Assembly: GCF_004345265.1 (NCBI RefSeq)
Contig: NZ_SLUM01000013.1
Span: 1-64,000, forward strand
Length of the DNA: 64,000 nucleotides
From: Allofournierella massiliensis
GTDB lineage: Bacteria; Bacillota; Clostridia; Oscillospirales; Ruminococcaceae
Direction: 5' to 3'
Position 1 is the first letter of the stretch. Every line of letters begins with the position of its first letter. Position numbers and translations under genes: made by a program. This document shows, in pieces, positions 25,735 through 34,340 of this stretch. The notes under the pieces are model-generated. The model was not told where the DNA came from. It was given only the letters and a program-made list of their open reading frames with translations, and ran no database searches.

Positions 25735-27297
25735 TTATCCCTCCGTAGACCAGACGTCGTATACAACGGCGCCGTTCACCAAAGTGAGACAGACCTTGGC
25801 CTTACGGACCTCATCGATAGGCATCGCAAAGACGTTAGCGTCAAGAACAGCGATGTCTGCCTTATTGCCCGGCGCCAGTGTACCGGTGTCCCCTTCACGG
25901 TACATATCGTATGCGCCGCCGCTTGTCCAGGCCTGTAATACTTCGCTAACTGTCAGTGTGTTCTCCGGGTGGAAGGGCTCGCCACCTTCAGGAAATTTTC
26001 CGGTGACACTGTGATACAAGGACTGTGGGATGTCATCAATGACCAGAGGAAGATCGGTGCCACAGCACAGCAAGACGCCGCTGTCCGCCATTTTGCGCCG
26101 ATTCCAGTAACCAGCCCCGCGCTCAGTGCCCAGCTTTTCCTCGATCATACCCACCTTGCCCGCACGGTCGGCGATGGATTGAATTTGAGGATAAAATTCG
26201 CAAATTACACCCAATTGGCCCATTCGTTCCAGGTCCTGTGGATCGCTGAATTCCGCTTCGGTAATGGCATGCCGGTTACACACCTTTCCTCGGGAGTCTC
26301 GGCAGCATTTTTCGTAAATATCCAGCACGCGCGCCACAGCGGCGTCGCCCTGTGCGTTCAGCGAAAAACGGAAGCCTTCCGCGTCGGCCTGCAGCACCTC
26401 GCGCTCGATCAGTGCCCAGTCGATTTCTTGAGCACACTGTGTATCCGGTGCACAGCGATAAGGCTGTTTCAGATATCCACACATCTGGCTGATAGAGCCG
26501 TCAGTCATGCGGTTAAAGCCGGAAAATCGGACGAACTCACCCTGGAACCGCTGCCGCATCCGGCGTGCGTAATCCAGATTTGCGCCTTCTTTGACGGGCT
26601 GACTCATAAAGTGCACGCGCAGCGTCATAGCGTTGTCCCGTTCCAGTTGCTCCAGCACCTCCGGGAAAGTGCTGAAGGTATCATAGCCAATCTCCTTGAC
26701 CGAGGTTACACCTTGACGGTTCAGCATCTGCATATAATGTTGGAACAACGGTTTGGAGAAGGCATGGTCGGCCAGAAACTCTTCCATCAGTCGCCAGAAG
26801 ACCTCATTGCAGTCGGCGCTGTTGTCAAAGCCGTACCGCTGAATTGCAGCGCTATTGATCCAGAAAGTCTCAGCGCCTGCGGCAAACAGCACGGCGGGAC
26901 GGTCCGGAAAAACACGGTCCAGATTCTGAGGTCCGCCGGTGACAATGGTCGGGTCCCAGCCATGCCCCCACACCGGTTTCTCAGGTGGAAGGCTGTTGGC
27001 ATAGGTCAGTGCTATCTGACCGATCTGACTGCTGTCTGTAGCGGGGGAGAGGTCCACGCCAAGATAGTTCAGCGCCCATCCGGTAAAAAAGGTATGCGCG
27101 TCGGCAAAGCCGGGGCAGATGGTCCGGTTCCCCAGTTCGTACACGGTGGAGCCATGGGCCAATTCGGAGGGAAGATCCCCCTGTACAACCTGCAGGATAC
27201 GCTCATCCCGGATAACCACATATCCGGAGAATGGTTCTGCGCCAGTCCCGTCGAAGATACAGTTGGATCTCAGCACGATCTGCGTATGTTCTGCCAT
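25735..27297 (-). CDS. Amidohydrolase-3 (YtcJ-like) protein with altered metal ligands
   Basis: The 520-residue protein has the YtcJ/Amidohydro_3 layout: an N-terminal small beta domain, GNRTICPGFADAHTFF, WGHGWDPTIV, a barrel core and C-terminal CCGTDLPLV and GNKADIAVLD. The usual ligands look changed: HTF replaces H-x-H and NAQGD stands where HAIGD is normal. It may therefore bind one metal, a different metal or none. Family members hydrolyse amides or formamides; the substrate here could be an acylated or glycated amino compound. AAGGAG precedes ATG 27297; a longer frame upstream crosses the promoter region and is not used. It is the first gene of the minus-strand operon. Confidence 0.8.
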   Translation of the reverse strand: MAEHTQIVLRSNCIFDGTGAEPFSGYVVIRDERILQVVQGDLPSELAHGSTVYELGNRTICPGFADAHTFFTGWALNYLGVDLSPATDSSQIGQIALTYANSLPPEKPVWGHGWDPTIVTGGPQNLDRVFPDRPAVLFAAGAETFWINSAAIQRYGFDNSADCNEVFWRLMEEFLADHAFSKPLFQHYMQMLNRQGVTSVKEIGYDTFSTFPEVLEQLERDNAMTLRVHFMSQPVKEGANLDYARRMRQRFQGEFVRFSGFNRMTDGSISQMCGYLKQPYRCAPDTQCAQEIDWALIEREVLQADAEGFRFSLNAQGDAAVARVLDIYEKCCRDSRGKVCNRHAITEAEFSDPQDLERMGQLGVICEFYPQIQSIADRAGKVGMIEEKLGTERGAGYWNRRKMADSGVLLCCGTDLPLVIDDIPQSLYHSVTGKFPEGGEPFHPENTLTVSEVLQAWTSGGAYDMYREGDTGTLAPGNKADIAVLDANVFAMPIDEVRKAKVCLTLVNGAVVYDVWSTEG

Positions 27298-27446
27298 ACT
27301 TACGTCACTCCTTAGCATTTTGCTAACGGACGCTGGAATGAAGTGGTCAGCGTACCGCGCAATGTTTTGCAAGAAAATCCGAAGTGGTAAGCCCGGTGTG
27401 TTATGTATTTCAGGCGGTGTTGGTCCTGACACGCTGTCCTGAATTT

Positions 27447-27481
27447 GACCAAATGATAGCATGGGCATTCGGTCATTTCAA
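27447..27481 (-). promoter_or_regulatory. Promoter of the amidohydrolase-nhaC-epimerase operon with overlapping palindrome
   Basis: On the minus strand a -35 TTGAAA (27481-27476) and a -10 TATCAT (27458-27453) have a 17-base spacer. A palindrome GACC-NN-ATG...CAT-NN-GGTC (27447-27474) covers the spacer and the -10, a good place for a repressor of the GntR type encoded next door. Confidence 0.65.
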
Positions 27482-27608
27482 GGTGTTAAAATCATTTTTG
27501 GAGGATGACACAGAAAGGAAAAACGGAATCTTTCAGGCTGCCAAAAATTGGTCTGCTTTGGCCGATTTCAGATGAACCAACTCCTCGGGTCAGGACGAAT
27601 GGAATTTC

Positions 27609-27638
27609 TTGACTTGGCTGGGAGTGGAAGTATATGAT
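27609..27638 (+). promoter_or_regulatory. Promoter of the first GntR gene
   Basis: -35 TTGACT (27609-27614), 18-base spacer, -10 TATGAT (27633-27638). It is followed by the inverted repeat GGCAGTA-TCAC-TACTGCC (27649-27666), which could be an operator near the transcription start. Confidence 0.65.
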
Positions 27639-27694
27639 AATCGAAACTGGCAGTATCACTACTGCCGGAAAAGAAGGAAGGGGGGAGCCGACGG

Positions 27695-28456
27695 ATGGTA
27701 ATGAAAAAAGACGAGACGTCCCGACGAGCAAGTTGGAGCGTAATCGCTGAGCAGCTGGAATATTGGATTGAAAGTGGCAGGCTGCAGGCAGGCCAGCGCC
27801 TACCCAGTGAAGAGTCGTTGGCGAAGGAGCTTGGCTGCCACCGTGATACACTGCGTACGGCTATTCGATGTTTGGCGGGTGAGGGAAAGTTGACCCGTCG
27901 GAAGGGCAGCGGATTTACTGTGGCAATGCCACGTTTTCGGCGCAATCTCTATGATTTTGAACCTTTGTGGTATTTCCTGCAACAGAACCGACGTCAATTT
28001 ACCAGCCGAGTAATCTCCATGGAAAGGCTCAAGCCTGTGCCACGAGTGGCGAGGCTCCTGAAACTGAACGAGGCGGGTGAGGCCTATCGACTTTGTCGGC
28101 TGCGTTTTCTGGATGGCACGCCGGCCATTTTGGAAACCACATATCTATCTGCGTTGCGGGTACGGGATCTGGAACGGTTTGATTTGGCTAAGAACAGCCT
28201 GTTTGAGATTATGGCTACAGAGTATGGGATTTATGCAGATTCCGGTAACCAGACGCTGAGTATTACTTATGCAGATGAGATGGAAGCCGAATTACTACAG
28301 ATTCCGGTGTTGCAGCCGTTACTCCTGCTGCGGGGCGTAACACGGGATGACTATGGAATTCCTATCGAATCCTTTTCTGCGGTGATTCGCAACGACCAGT
28401 TCGGTTTCGAGGGGATTTTGCGGGCTGGGGAGCCAGATTCCCGGGAACTGGTCTGA
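27695..28456 (+). CDS. GntR/HutC-family regulator 1
   Basis: The 253-residue protein has an N-terminal GntR winged helix (residues ~15-80: GRLQAGQRLPSEESLAKELG, RDTLRTAIRCLAGEGKLTRRKGSG) and a C-terminal UTRA effector domain (~105-240, ending with a DYGIPIESFSAVIRND-type strand). UTRA domains of this group sense sugar phosphates or amino-sugar derivatives. The gene is transcribed away from the amidohydrolase-nhaC-epimerase operon and precedes the frlD/frlC module, so it probably represses one or both. GGGGGAG precedes the ATG. It is one of three GntR regulators in 8 kb, which suggests separate control of sub-modules. Confidence 0.9.
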   Translation: MVMKKDETSRRASWSVIAEQLEYWIESGRLQAGQRLPSEESLAKELGCHRDTLRTAIRCLAGEGKLTRRKGSGFTVAMPRFRRNLYDFEPLWYFLQQNRRQFTSRVISMERLKPVPRVARLLKLNEAGEAYRLCRLRFLDGTPAILETTYLSALRVRDLERFDLAKNSLFEIMATEYGIYADSGNQTLSITYADEMEAELLQIPVLQPLLLLRGVTRDDYGIPIESFSAVIRNDQFGFEGILRAGEPDSRELV

Positions 28457-28530
28457 GCGCGGAAGAAAAAGCACACCAGTTTTCTCTCTTTCCACGGAGA
28501 ATACCTGATTTTTTTTGGTTAAGCTCGTGA

Positions 28531-28560
28531 TTGACCCTCTAGTTTACCCGGCGCTATACT
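28531..28560 (+). promoter_or_regulatory. Promoter of the frlD-frlC-amidohydrolase-yjbQ module
   Basis: -35 TTGACC (28531-28536), 18-base spacer, -10 TATACT (28555-28560). Transcription would start near 28567, 70 bases before the first start codon. Confidence 0.75.
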
Positions 28561-28636
28561 AATTTTCAGAAAAGTGGTTTGCAACGAAATGCGACTCATC
28601 TATTCGAAAATCAAGTATACGGGAGGTAACGAAACG

Positions 28637-29464
28637 ATGCGAGCAGCAATGATTGGTGACAACTGTATCGACCACTACACGGAATACGTGGACCGACAGG
28701 GAAACGTGTTCCATGATCGCAAGTATCCCACGGGCAACGTGGTGGACACCGGGGTCAACCTGCAGAAATTGGGGATGAAGACCTCCATCATCAGCACTAC
28801 CGGCAGCGATGAGAACGGGCAGTGGATGGTGAACACCCTGAAGGGCGAAGGTTTGGATGTGAGCCATCTGAAGGTGGGACAAGGCCCCACCGCCATCACC
28901 TACATGACGTTGAATGGCAATGACCGGGTACATGGAGATTACATCGAAGGAGTCCTGGAACATATCGTGTTTGATGAGGAGGACATCGCATTTGCTGCCG
29001 GGCATGATCTGGTGCACACCGCACTGTGGGGAAATGCCCAGGATGCACTGCCCAAGATCCGCAGTTGCAGCCAGGCGGTAATCAGTTTTGACTATGCCGA
29101 TCGACTAGATCATCCTCTGGTGGAGAGTACACTTCCTTATGTGGACATCGGGTTTTATTCGTACCATAAACAGCGGGACGAATTCATCGAGGGCTATCTG
29201 AAGGACAAAGTGGAGCGAGGCATGAAGGTCGCAGTGGCCACATTCGGGGAATTGGGCAGTCTGGCTTACGATGGCCGGCAGTTTGTCCAGTTTGGCGTGG
29301 TGCCGGCGGCTGAGGTGGTCAATACCGTGGGTGCGGGCGACAGCTTCATCGCCGGATTTTTGTATCAGTATATGAAGGGGGCAGCGCTGGAAGCTTGCCT
29401 GAAGCAGGGAGCGACGGTAGCTTCCAGTGTGGTGCAGGTTTTTGAACCTTGGGTCACAGACTGA
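28637..29464 (+). CDS. FrlD-type PfkB sugar kinase, copy 1
   Basis: The 275-residue PfkB-family kinase resembles fructoselysine 6-kinase: IGDNCIDHYTEY at the start, GVNLQKLGMKTSIIS, the stretch DRVHGDYIEGVLEHIVFDEEDI that is typical of FrlD, and the C-terminal GAGDSFIAGF with the catalytic Asp and the anion hole. It would phosphorylate an aminoketose at C6 using ATP. GGGAGGT lies nine bases before the ATG at 28637. It heads a four-gene module with frlC, a TIM-barrel amidohydrolase-like protein and yjbQ. A second, closer-to-standard frlD lies at 34.3 kb, so this copy may have a different substrate. Confidence 0.85.
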   Translation: MRAAMIGDNCIDHYTEYVDRQGNVFHDRKYPTGNVVDTGVNLQKLGMKTSIISTTGSDENGQWMVNTLKGEGLDVSHLKVGQGPTAITYMTLNGNDRVHGDYIEGVLEHIVFDEEDIAFAAGHDLVHTALWGNAQDALPKIRSCSQAVISFDYADRLDHPLVESTLPYVDIGFYSYHKQRDEFIEGYLKDKVERGMKVAVATFGELGSLAYDGRQFVQFGVVPAAEVVNTVGAGDSFIAGFLYQYMKGAALEACLKQGATVASSVVQVFEPWVTD

Positions 29465-29509
29465 GATACGCATTCATAGAGAAAAAATTCATAACAGGAG
29501 GGTTTTGTC

Positions 29510-30343
29510 ATGATGAAACTTGGTATGTTCACATCCGGTTACCAGCGCAACCCGTTGGAACATTGCTTCCAGGATGCAAAGGAATTCGGCTATGATTACA
29601 TAGAGCTTTGGGGAGGGCGGCCTCACGCCTATGCACCGGATCTGAAGGCGGGCGATATCAACGAGGTGCGGCGTCTGATTGAGAAATATGAGATGCCGGT
29701 GCTGGGCTACACCCCGGAACACAATGCTTACCCCTACAACTACATGATTGGCAGCGAGGCCCAGCGGGAAGACGCGGTGGAATATCTGAAACTGTGCCTG
29801 GACATGGCCAAGGAGATGGGGGCGGAATATATGCTGACCAGCCCCGCCAACGGTGGGTATCTTGCCACCTACGACGAGTTATGGCCCCGTCTGGAAAAGA
29901 CCATCCGGGAACTGGGAGAGCATGCGGCGAAGGTGGGGGTAAAGCTGACCGTGGAAGCGCTGACCCCGTATGAGTCAAACTTCTTTACCCGGGCCAACGA
30001 TCTGGCCGAACTGTTCCGCCGGATCGACAACCCGTACGTGGTGGGCATGTGCGACGTGGTGCCGCCTTTTGTGCAGCATGAGAGCATCATGGCCTACTTT
30101 GACAAGCTGGGGGACAAGATGGATCATATGCACATCATTGACGGGGAACAGGGAACGGACAGCCATATCATGCCCGGTGAGGGAAGCATGCCTCTGCAGG
30201 AGATGTTCCACGAACTGGCTCGTATCGGTTACGACCGAACTGCCACACTGGAGCTGGTGCTGGGGTATATCAACGAACCCCGCATGTATGCTCGCCGAGC
30301 GGTGGAAAACGTGCGCGCTATGATGGCACATGCGGGTATGTGA
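29510..30343 (+). CDS. frlC: Fructoselysine 3-epimerase
   Basis: The 277-residue TIM-barrel protein matches E. coli FrlC closely over its full length: MKLGMFTSGYQRNPLEH, the IELWGGRPHAYAPDLKAGDI segment, GYTPEHNAYPYNYM, LTPYESN, and HIIDGEQGTDSHIMPGEG. Glu (VEAL), Asp (MCDV), His (HMHII) and Glu (LELV) are the expected metal ligands. FrlC interconverts psicoselysine and fructoselysine, feeding the kinase and deglycase steps. AGGAGG lies eight bases before the first ATG. It follows the frlD-type kinase by 45 bases in the same transcript. Confidence 0.93.
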   Translation: MMKLGMFTSGYQRNPLEHCFQDAKEFGYDYIELWGGRPHAYAPDLKAGDINEVRRLIEKYEMPVLGYTPEHNAYPYNYMIGSEAQREDAVEYLKLCLDMAKEMGAEYMLTSPANGGYLATYDELWPRLEKTIRELGEHAAKVGVKLTVEALTPYESNFFTRANDLAELFRRIDNPYVVGMCDVVPPFVQHESIMAYFDKLGDKMDHMHIIDGEQGTDSHIMPGEGSMPLQEMFHELARIGYDRTATLELVLGYINEPRMYARRAVENVRAMMAHAGM

Positions 30344-30377
30344 CCCGTCGAATCAACGGAAAGGATGTGAATGACCT

Positions 30378-31229
30378 TTGTTTATCGATATTCATGTACA
30401 TCCCGCATTTTTTGAACCCATCAACCAGGACGAGCAGCGAGAGGAACTGCGCCATCGGGAACTGGATATCCACCGCAACGGAACCGCCCCGCTGGAGCAT
30501 ATCTTCAACCAGATGCGCTGCGCCGGGCTGGACCGACTCTGCCTGTTGGGCCAGGATTACACCAGCACGGTGGGGGATACGCTGGTGAGCAATGAAGAGA
30601 TCCATCAACTGGTTGGACTGGCGCCGGACCGCTTTATCGGATTTGCGGGAGCGGATCCGCTTGCACCGGGCGCGGTGGACCGGCTGGAGCATGCCTTTGC
30701 GGATTTGAAGCTGCGAGGCGTGAATCTTCATCCCGGCCGCCAGCATTTCTATCCTGCCGACGAGCGGTTGGAGCCGATCTATGCGCTGTGCGAACAGTAT
30801 GACCGGCCGGTGATGTTCCATGCGGGCCTTTCCTGGGAGCCGGATACACTGACCAGGTATTGCCATCCTCTCTGCTTTGAGGAGGTGGCAGCCCGGCATC
30901 CCAAACTGCGCATCTGTCTGGGTCATTTTGCATGGCCCTGGGTGCGGGAGACTGCGATGTTGATGGTGAAGTATCCCAACGTGTACGCCGACACCGGTGC
31001 GCTTTATTTTGACTGTGCCCGGGAGTTTTATCAGCAGACCTTTACGCGGGATATCCCGGTCACCTGGATCGATCGATCTCTGCGCCACCAGGTCATGTTC
31101 GGGTCCAACAATCCCCGCTTTGAACAGATTCGCATGGCCCAGGCACTGGATCAGCTGGGGTTGCGGGACAGTACGCTGGAGCTGATTCGGGGTGGTAACG
31201 CCCTAGAGTTTTTGGGCGGTTCTCTGTAA
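30378..31229 (+). CDS. TIM-barrel amidohydrolase-2 family protein
   Basis: The 283-residue protein has the Amidohydro_2 layout: DIHVHP near the start (H-x-H), VNLHPG, MFHAGLSW and LGHFAWPW further on, each giving a possible metal His. The final Asp of the family (usual GTDYP/GSDFP) is replaced by Asn in FGSNNPRF, so catalysis may differ. A TTG start at 30378 is used; AAGGA lies upstream. It sits between frlC and yjbQ in the frl module and could act on a lactone, decarboxylate or amide formed from Amadori compounds. The true reaction is not known. Confidence 0.78.
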   Translation: MFIDIHVHPAFFEPINQDEQREELRHRELDIHRNGTAPLEHIFNQMRCAGLDRLCLLGQDYTSTVGDTLVSNEEIHQLVGLAPDRFIGFAGADPLAPGAVDRLEHAFADLKLRGVNLHPGRQHFYPADERLEPIYALCEQYDRPVMFHAGLSWEPDTLTRYCHPLCFEEVAARHPKLRICLGHFAWPWVRETAMLMVKYPNVYADTGALYFDCAREFYQQTFTRDIPVTWIDRSLRHQVMFGSNNPRFEQIRMAQALDQLGLRDSTLELIRGGNALEFLGGSL

Positions 31230-31250
31230 GGGTGGAAAGGAGAAGGGGCA

Positions 31251-31673
31251 ATGTATATCAAGCCAATCGTACTTTTGACCAAAACCTATAACGAGATGGA
31301 TGTGATCACTCCTCAGGTGGAGCAGATCGTAAAGGAAAGCGGGATTCAGAATGGAATGGTTACCGTGCTGACCAAGCACACCACCACGGGAATTACGGTG
31401 AACGAGGCCCTGGAATGCCTGGAAAGCGATATTGCGCTGTTCCTGCAGCGGCAGGCGCCGGAGGATGCACCGTACAGCCATGCCCGCATGCTGCGGGATT
31501 ACGGATCTACGGCCGGCAATCCCACCGGTCACCTGAAGGCGTATCTCACCGGAAATCATTGTCATTTCCCTCTGGTCGAGGGAGAAATGATTCGGGGCGG
31601 TGCGCAGGATATCTATTTCTGTGAGTTTGACGGTCCGGCGAAACGCACCATCCTGGTCATGATCCAGGAGTGA
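31251..31673 (+). CDS. YjbQ (UPF0047) family protein
   Basis: The 140-residue protein has the YjbQ fold signature: TVLTKHTTTGITVNEA, DIALFLQRQAPEDAPYSH, AHLKAYLTGN-like GHLKAYLTGNHCHFPLVEG and a C-terminal RTILVMIQE. Conserved His and Glu in the first and third motifs form the pocket. Some family members show weak thiamine-phosphate synthase activity, but the main role is unsettled. It is the last gene before a strong terminator and is unusual in an Amadori-sugar operon; a small-molecule repair or chelating role for reactive by-products is possible. Confidence 0.85.
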   Translation: MYIKPIVLLTKTYNEMDVITPQVEQIVKESGIQNGMVTVLTKHTTTGITVNEALECLESDIALFLQRQAPEDAPYSHARMLRDYGSTAGNPTGHLKAYLTGNHCHFPLVEGEMIRGGAQDIYFCEFDGPAKRTILVMIQE

Positions 31674-31698
31674 GCAGGCGTTAAAACAAAGCGGACGC

Positions 31699-31748
31699 AA
31701 AAGGGCGGAGTTCAGAATGGATTTATTCCTTTCGAACCCCGCCCTTTT
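31699..31748 (+). terminator. Terminator after yjbQ
   Basis: AAAAGGGCGGAGTTC pairs with GAACCCCGCCCTTTT (one G-T change) around a 20-base loop, followed by CTG. It ends the frlD1-frlC-amidohydrolase-yjbQ transcript. Confidence 0.85.
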
Positions 31749-31973
31749 CTGTCGAAAAAGATCGACGGACGGCGAAGAAAGAAAGGGCTGAAAACGGAAC
31801 GGAAAACAGGGTGGGAAAAAGTGCGTGGGAAAAATTCCCAAAAGCGGTATGCCTGTTTATTTATTAACGTACGGTTTGAGGATTCAAATGTTGGACTATC
31901 CATAAAGAGAAAATGAGATTTTCCTGCACAACGCCAAAATTTGGGCACTGTGATTTTTATTTCGGGAATTATA
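31749..31973. other. Purine-rich intergenic stretch before frlA
   Basis: No gene is seen. There is a palindrome GTGGGAAAAATTCCCA near 31824-31840 and the stretch is rich in A and G on the plus strand. It may contain upstream regulatory sites for the frlA promoter. Confidence 0.4.
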
Positions 31974-32002
31974 TTGATGGCATTTGTTCATTATGCTAGA
32001 AT
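31974..32002 (+). promoter_or_regulatory. Promoter of the frlA module
   Basis: -35 TTGATG (31974-31979), 17-base spacer, -10 TAGAAT (31997-32002), giving a leader of about 120 bases before frlA. Confidence 0.7.
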
Positions 32003-32130
32003 AATTGGCGAAGTGGTATGAAAAAACCGATGTGTTATGTGATGAAAGCCAATTGCCCTCGAGTGGTCCCAACGGGGGCGGAATCATTCCGGCAGCAGCC
32101 GGGATATCGTTGTGTGAAAGGAGAATCAGC

Positions 32131-33492
32131 ATGTCGAAACACGAAACAACGACTGCACCCAGCGCGGAGCTGGGACGCAAATTAGGACTGGGCGCTGTGA
32201 TCGCATTGGGCGTCGGCACCACCGTTGGCTCCGGTATCTTCTCGTCTCTGTCTGAGGTGGCCAATGCCGCAGGAAGCAGCCTGTTCCTGGTGCTTGCCTT
32301 CCTGATCGGCGGTCTGCTTCAGGTACCTGCCAACTTCTGCTACGCAGAATTGGCTTCCGCATTCCCTGAGGATGGTGGTCAGTATGTTTACTTCCGTGAA
32401 GCCGGGTCCCGCCCGCTGGCCTTCCTGTGCGGCTGGATCAGCTTCTGGGCCACCGATCCCCCGTCCATCTCCATTATGGCGCTGGCGATCGTTAACTACC
32501 TGGCTTACTTCCTGCCCATGCACGGCATCGTGCTGAAGATCGTTGCTACGCTTTTCGTGCTGGTGTTCATGATGGTGCATCTGCGCAGTGTGGAGGGAGG
32601 CGGCAAGTTCCAGACCTTCATCACCGCCCTGAAAATTCTGCCCTTTGTACTGATTATCGGTGTAGGACTGTTCTTCATGAATGGGTCCACCCTGCTGTCG
32701 GCCACTCCTCTGGCGGGCACCACGGTTACCGGAATCACGGCGCTGCTGGCCGGTATCTCCGCCACCACTTGGTCTTTTGACGGCATGGGCGCTGCCTGCT
32801 ACATGTCCGGCGAGATCAAAGAGCCCGAGAAGAATATGCCCCGTGGTCTGATTCTTACCGCGCTGATCGTTCTGGGCCTGTATGTGGGCCTGACCTTCGT
32901 AGCTTCCGGCCTGCTGAGCATCGATGAGCTGGCTTCTTCCGATGCGCCCATCGCGCTGCTGGCCTCCAAGATCCCCGTAATCGGCCAGGGCGCCGACGTG
33001 GTGGTTGCGATCATGGCCATCATCGTGGTGATCGGCTCTCTGTCCAGCTGCATCATGTTCCAGCCCCGCATCGAGTACGCGATGGCGCGTGACGGACTGT
33101 TCTTCAAGCAGTTTGGCCAGGTGCATCCCAAATACCAGACCCCCGCGTTCTCCATCGTTGTTCAGTGCATGGTGGCTATCGTTCTGATCTTCGCCTCCAG
33201 CCTGTCTGATCTTCTGGGTTACTTCACCGTGATCGCATTGCTGAAGAACTTCCTGACCTTCGGCACCATCTTTGTGCTGCGCCGCAAGGAGCATTACAAA
33301 CCCACCTACAGAATGCCCGGCGGATACGCCATGCCGGTAATCGCCATGGTGATGACTGCCACGCTGATCTACTCCACCTTCATCTGGTCCGCGCTGCCCA
33401 GCATCATTGCTGCAGTGGTGGCGGTGGGCACCGGCCTGCCGGCTTACTACCTGATGGAGCGGCAGAACCAGAAAAAGCAAGGGAACGCCTGA
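32131..33492 (+). CDS. frlA: Fructoselysine/psicoselysine permease, APC family
   Basis: The 453-residue protein has twelve hydrophobic segments and tracks E. coli FrlA from end to end: LGAVIALGVGTTVGSGIFSS, FCYAELASAFPEDGGQYVY, REAGSRPLAFLCGWISFWA, LLAGISATTWSFDGMG, MSGEIKEPEKNMPRG and the VIGSLSSCIMFQPRIEYAMA segment. It is an amino acid/polyamine/organocation transporter that takes up glycated lysine with protons. AAAGGAG stands seven bases before the ATG at 32131. It heads the second frl module and is separated from the regulator gene by a strong palindrome that may lower downstream expression. Confidence 0.92.
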   Translation: MSKHETTTAPSAELGRKLGLGAVIALGVGTTVGSGIFSSLSEVANAAGSSLFLVLAFLIGGLLQVPANFCYAELASAFPEDGGQYVYFREAGSRPLAFLCGWISFWATDPPSISIMALAIVNYLAYFLPMHGIVLKIVATLFVLVFMMVHLRSVEGGGKFQTFITALKILPFVLIIGVGLFFMNGSTLLSATPLAGTTVTGITALLAGISATTWSFDGMGAACYMSGEIKEPEKNMPRGLILTALIVLGLYVGLTFVASGLLSIDELASSDAPIALLASKIPVIGQGADVVVAIMAIIVVIGSLSSCIMFQPRIEYAMARDGLFFKQFGQVHPKYQTPAFSIVVQCMVAIVLIFASSLSDLLGYFTVIALLKNFLTFGTIFVLRRKEHYKPTYRMPGGYAMPVIAMVMTATLIYSTFIWSALPSIIAAVVAVGTGLPAYYLMERQNQKKQGNA

Positions 33493-33526
33493 TCGTTTCC
33501 GCAAACCACAACAGTGAATCGGCCGA

Positions 33527-33561
33527 CCGGATTTCCGCGGCTTTAAGCCGCGGAAATCCGG
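33527..33561. repeat. 35-bp palindrome between frlA and the GntR gene
   Basis: CCGGATTTCCGCGGCTT is followed after one base by its exact complement. No T-run follows on either strand. As RNA it is a very stable hairpin and may protect the frlA message or reduce read-through into the regulator gene. Confidence 0.75.
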
Positions 33562-33593
33562 GACCGGCAATTGGATAAGGAAGACGGGATTCT

Positions 33594-34340
33594 ATGGAAC
33601 AGCAATTTCGCGCACGCCCGCGGGACCAGGCAACGGAACAGATTGAGTGCTATATTTTGCAGAACGATCTTGCACCGCATTCCAAGCTGCCCAGCGAACG
33701 GGATATGTGCAGCATGTGGCAAATGAATCGGACCACGCTGCGCAGCGCGATCCGCCGACTGATTGTAGAGGGCAAGGTGTACCACCGCAAGGGGGCGGGT
33801 ACCTTTGTGGCGCCGCCCAAGCTGGAGCGGACGCTGCAGGATGTGAAGTCCTTCACCGATCAGGTTCTGCAGAACTACCGTAGCATGCAGACCCGGCCGC
33901 TGGACGTGCGAACGGCAGCGGCCCCCCGCTCGATGGAAAGGAAGCTGGGGCTTGCGGAGCAAAGCCCGGTCTTCCAGCTGCGGAGACTGCGCTGTATCAA
34001 CGGACAGCCGGTGACGATTGAGGCCAACTACCTTGATCCGGCAATCTGCCCGGGGATTGAGCAGTACGATTTTTCCAATGAATCCTTCTACAACGTGCTG
34101 GCACATTACGGCATTACGGTGGATCATGGTCACCAGACTATCGGTATCACTTACGCCACCGAAGGGGAAAGTGAACTGCTTGAGGTTCCGGTGGGGGCAC
34201 CGCTGTTCTATGTGTCCGGTATCTCGTTCGACAGCCAGAACAGGCCAATCGAAGTGTTCAAATCTGTCACGCGCGCCGACAAGATCCGGTTTTCCAGCAT
34301 CCTTACAACACAACCCAAAGAAAAGGTGGAACAGTTATGA
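33594..34340 (+). CDS. frlR: GntR/HutC-family regulator 2, probable FrlR
   Basis: The 248-residue protein has a GntR winged helix (~10-75: LQNDLAPHSKLPSERDMCSM, NRTTLRSAIRRLIVEGKVYHRKGAG) and a UTRA domain (~100-235). Its stop overlaps the ATG of frlD copy 2 (ATGA), so regulator and kinase are translationally coupled, which ties it to control of fructoselysine use. In E. coli frlR also sits in the frl operon. AAGGA precedes the ATG. The effector is likely a phosphorylated aminoketose. The symbol is given by context, and regulators 1 and 3 are also candidates. Confidence 0.85.
   Translation: MEQQFRARPRDQATEQIECYILQNDLAPHSKLPSERDMCSMWQMNRTTLRSAIRRLIVEGKVYHRKGAGTFVAPPKLERTLQDVKSFTDQVLQNYRSMQTRPLDVRTAAAPRSMERKLGLAEQSPVFQLRRLRCINGQPVTIEANYLDPAICPGIEQYDFSNESFYNVLAHYGITVDHGHQTIGITYATEGESELLEVPVGAPLFYVSGISFDSQNRPIEVFKSVTRADKIRFSSILTTQPKEKVEQL

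Noticed and set aside
32003-32054. AATTGGC...GCCAATT pairing in the frlA leader as a riboswitch
   Set aside because: The first arm begins at or before the predicted transcription start, so it would not be complete in the RNA.
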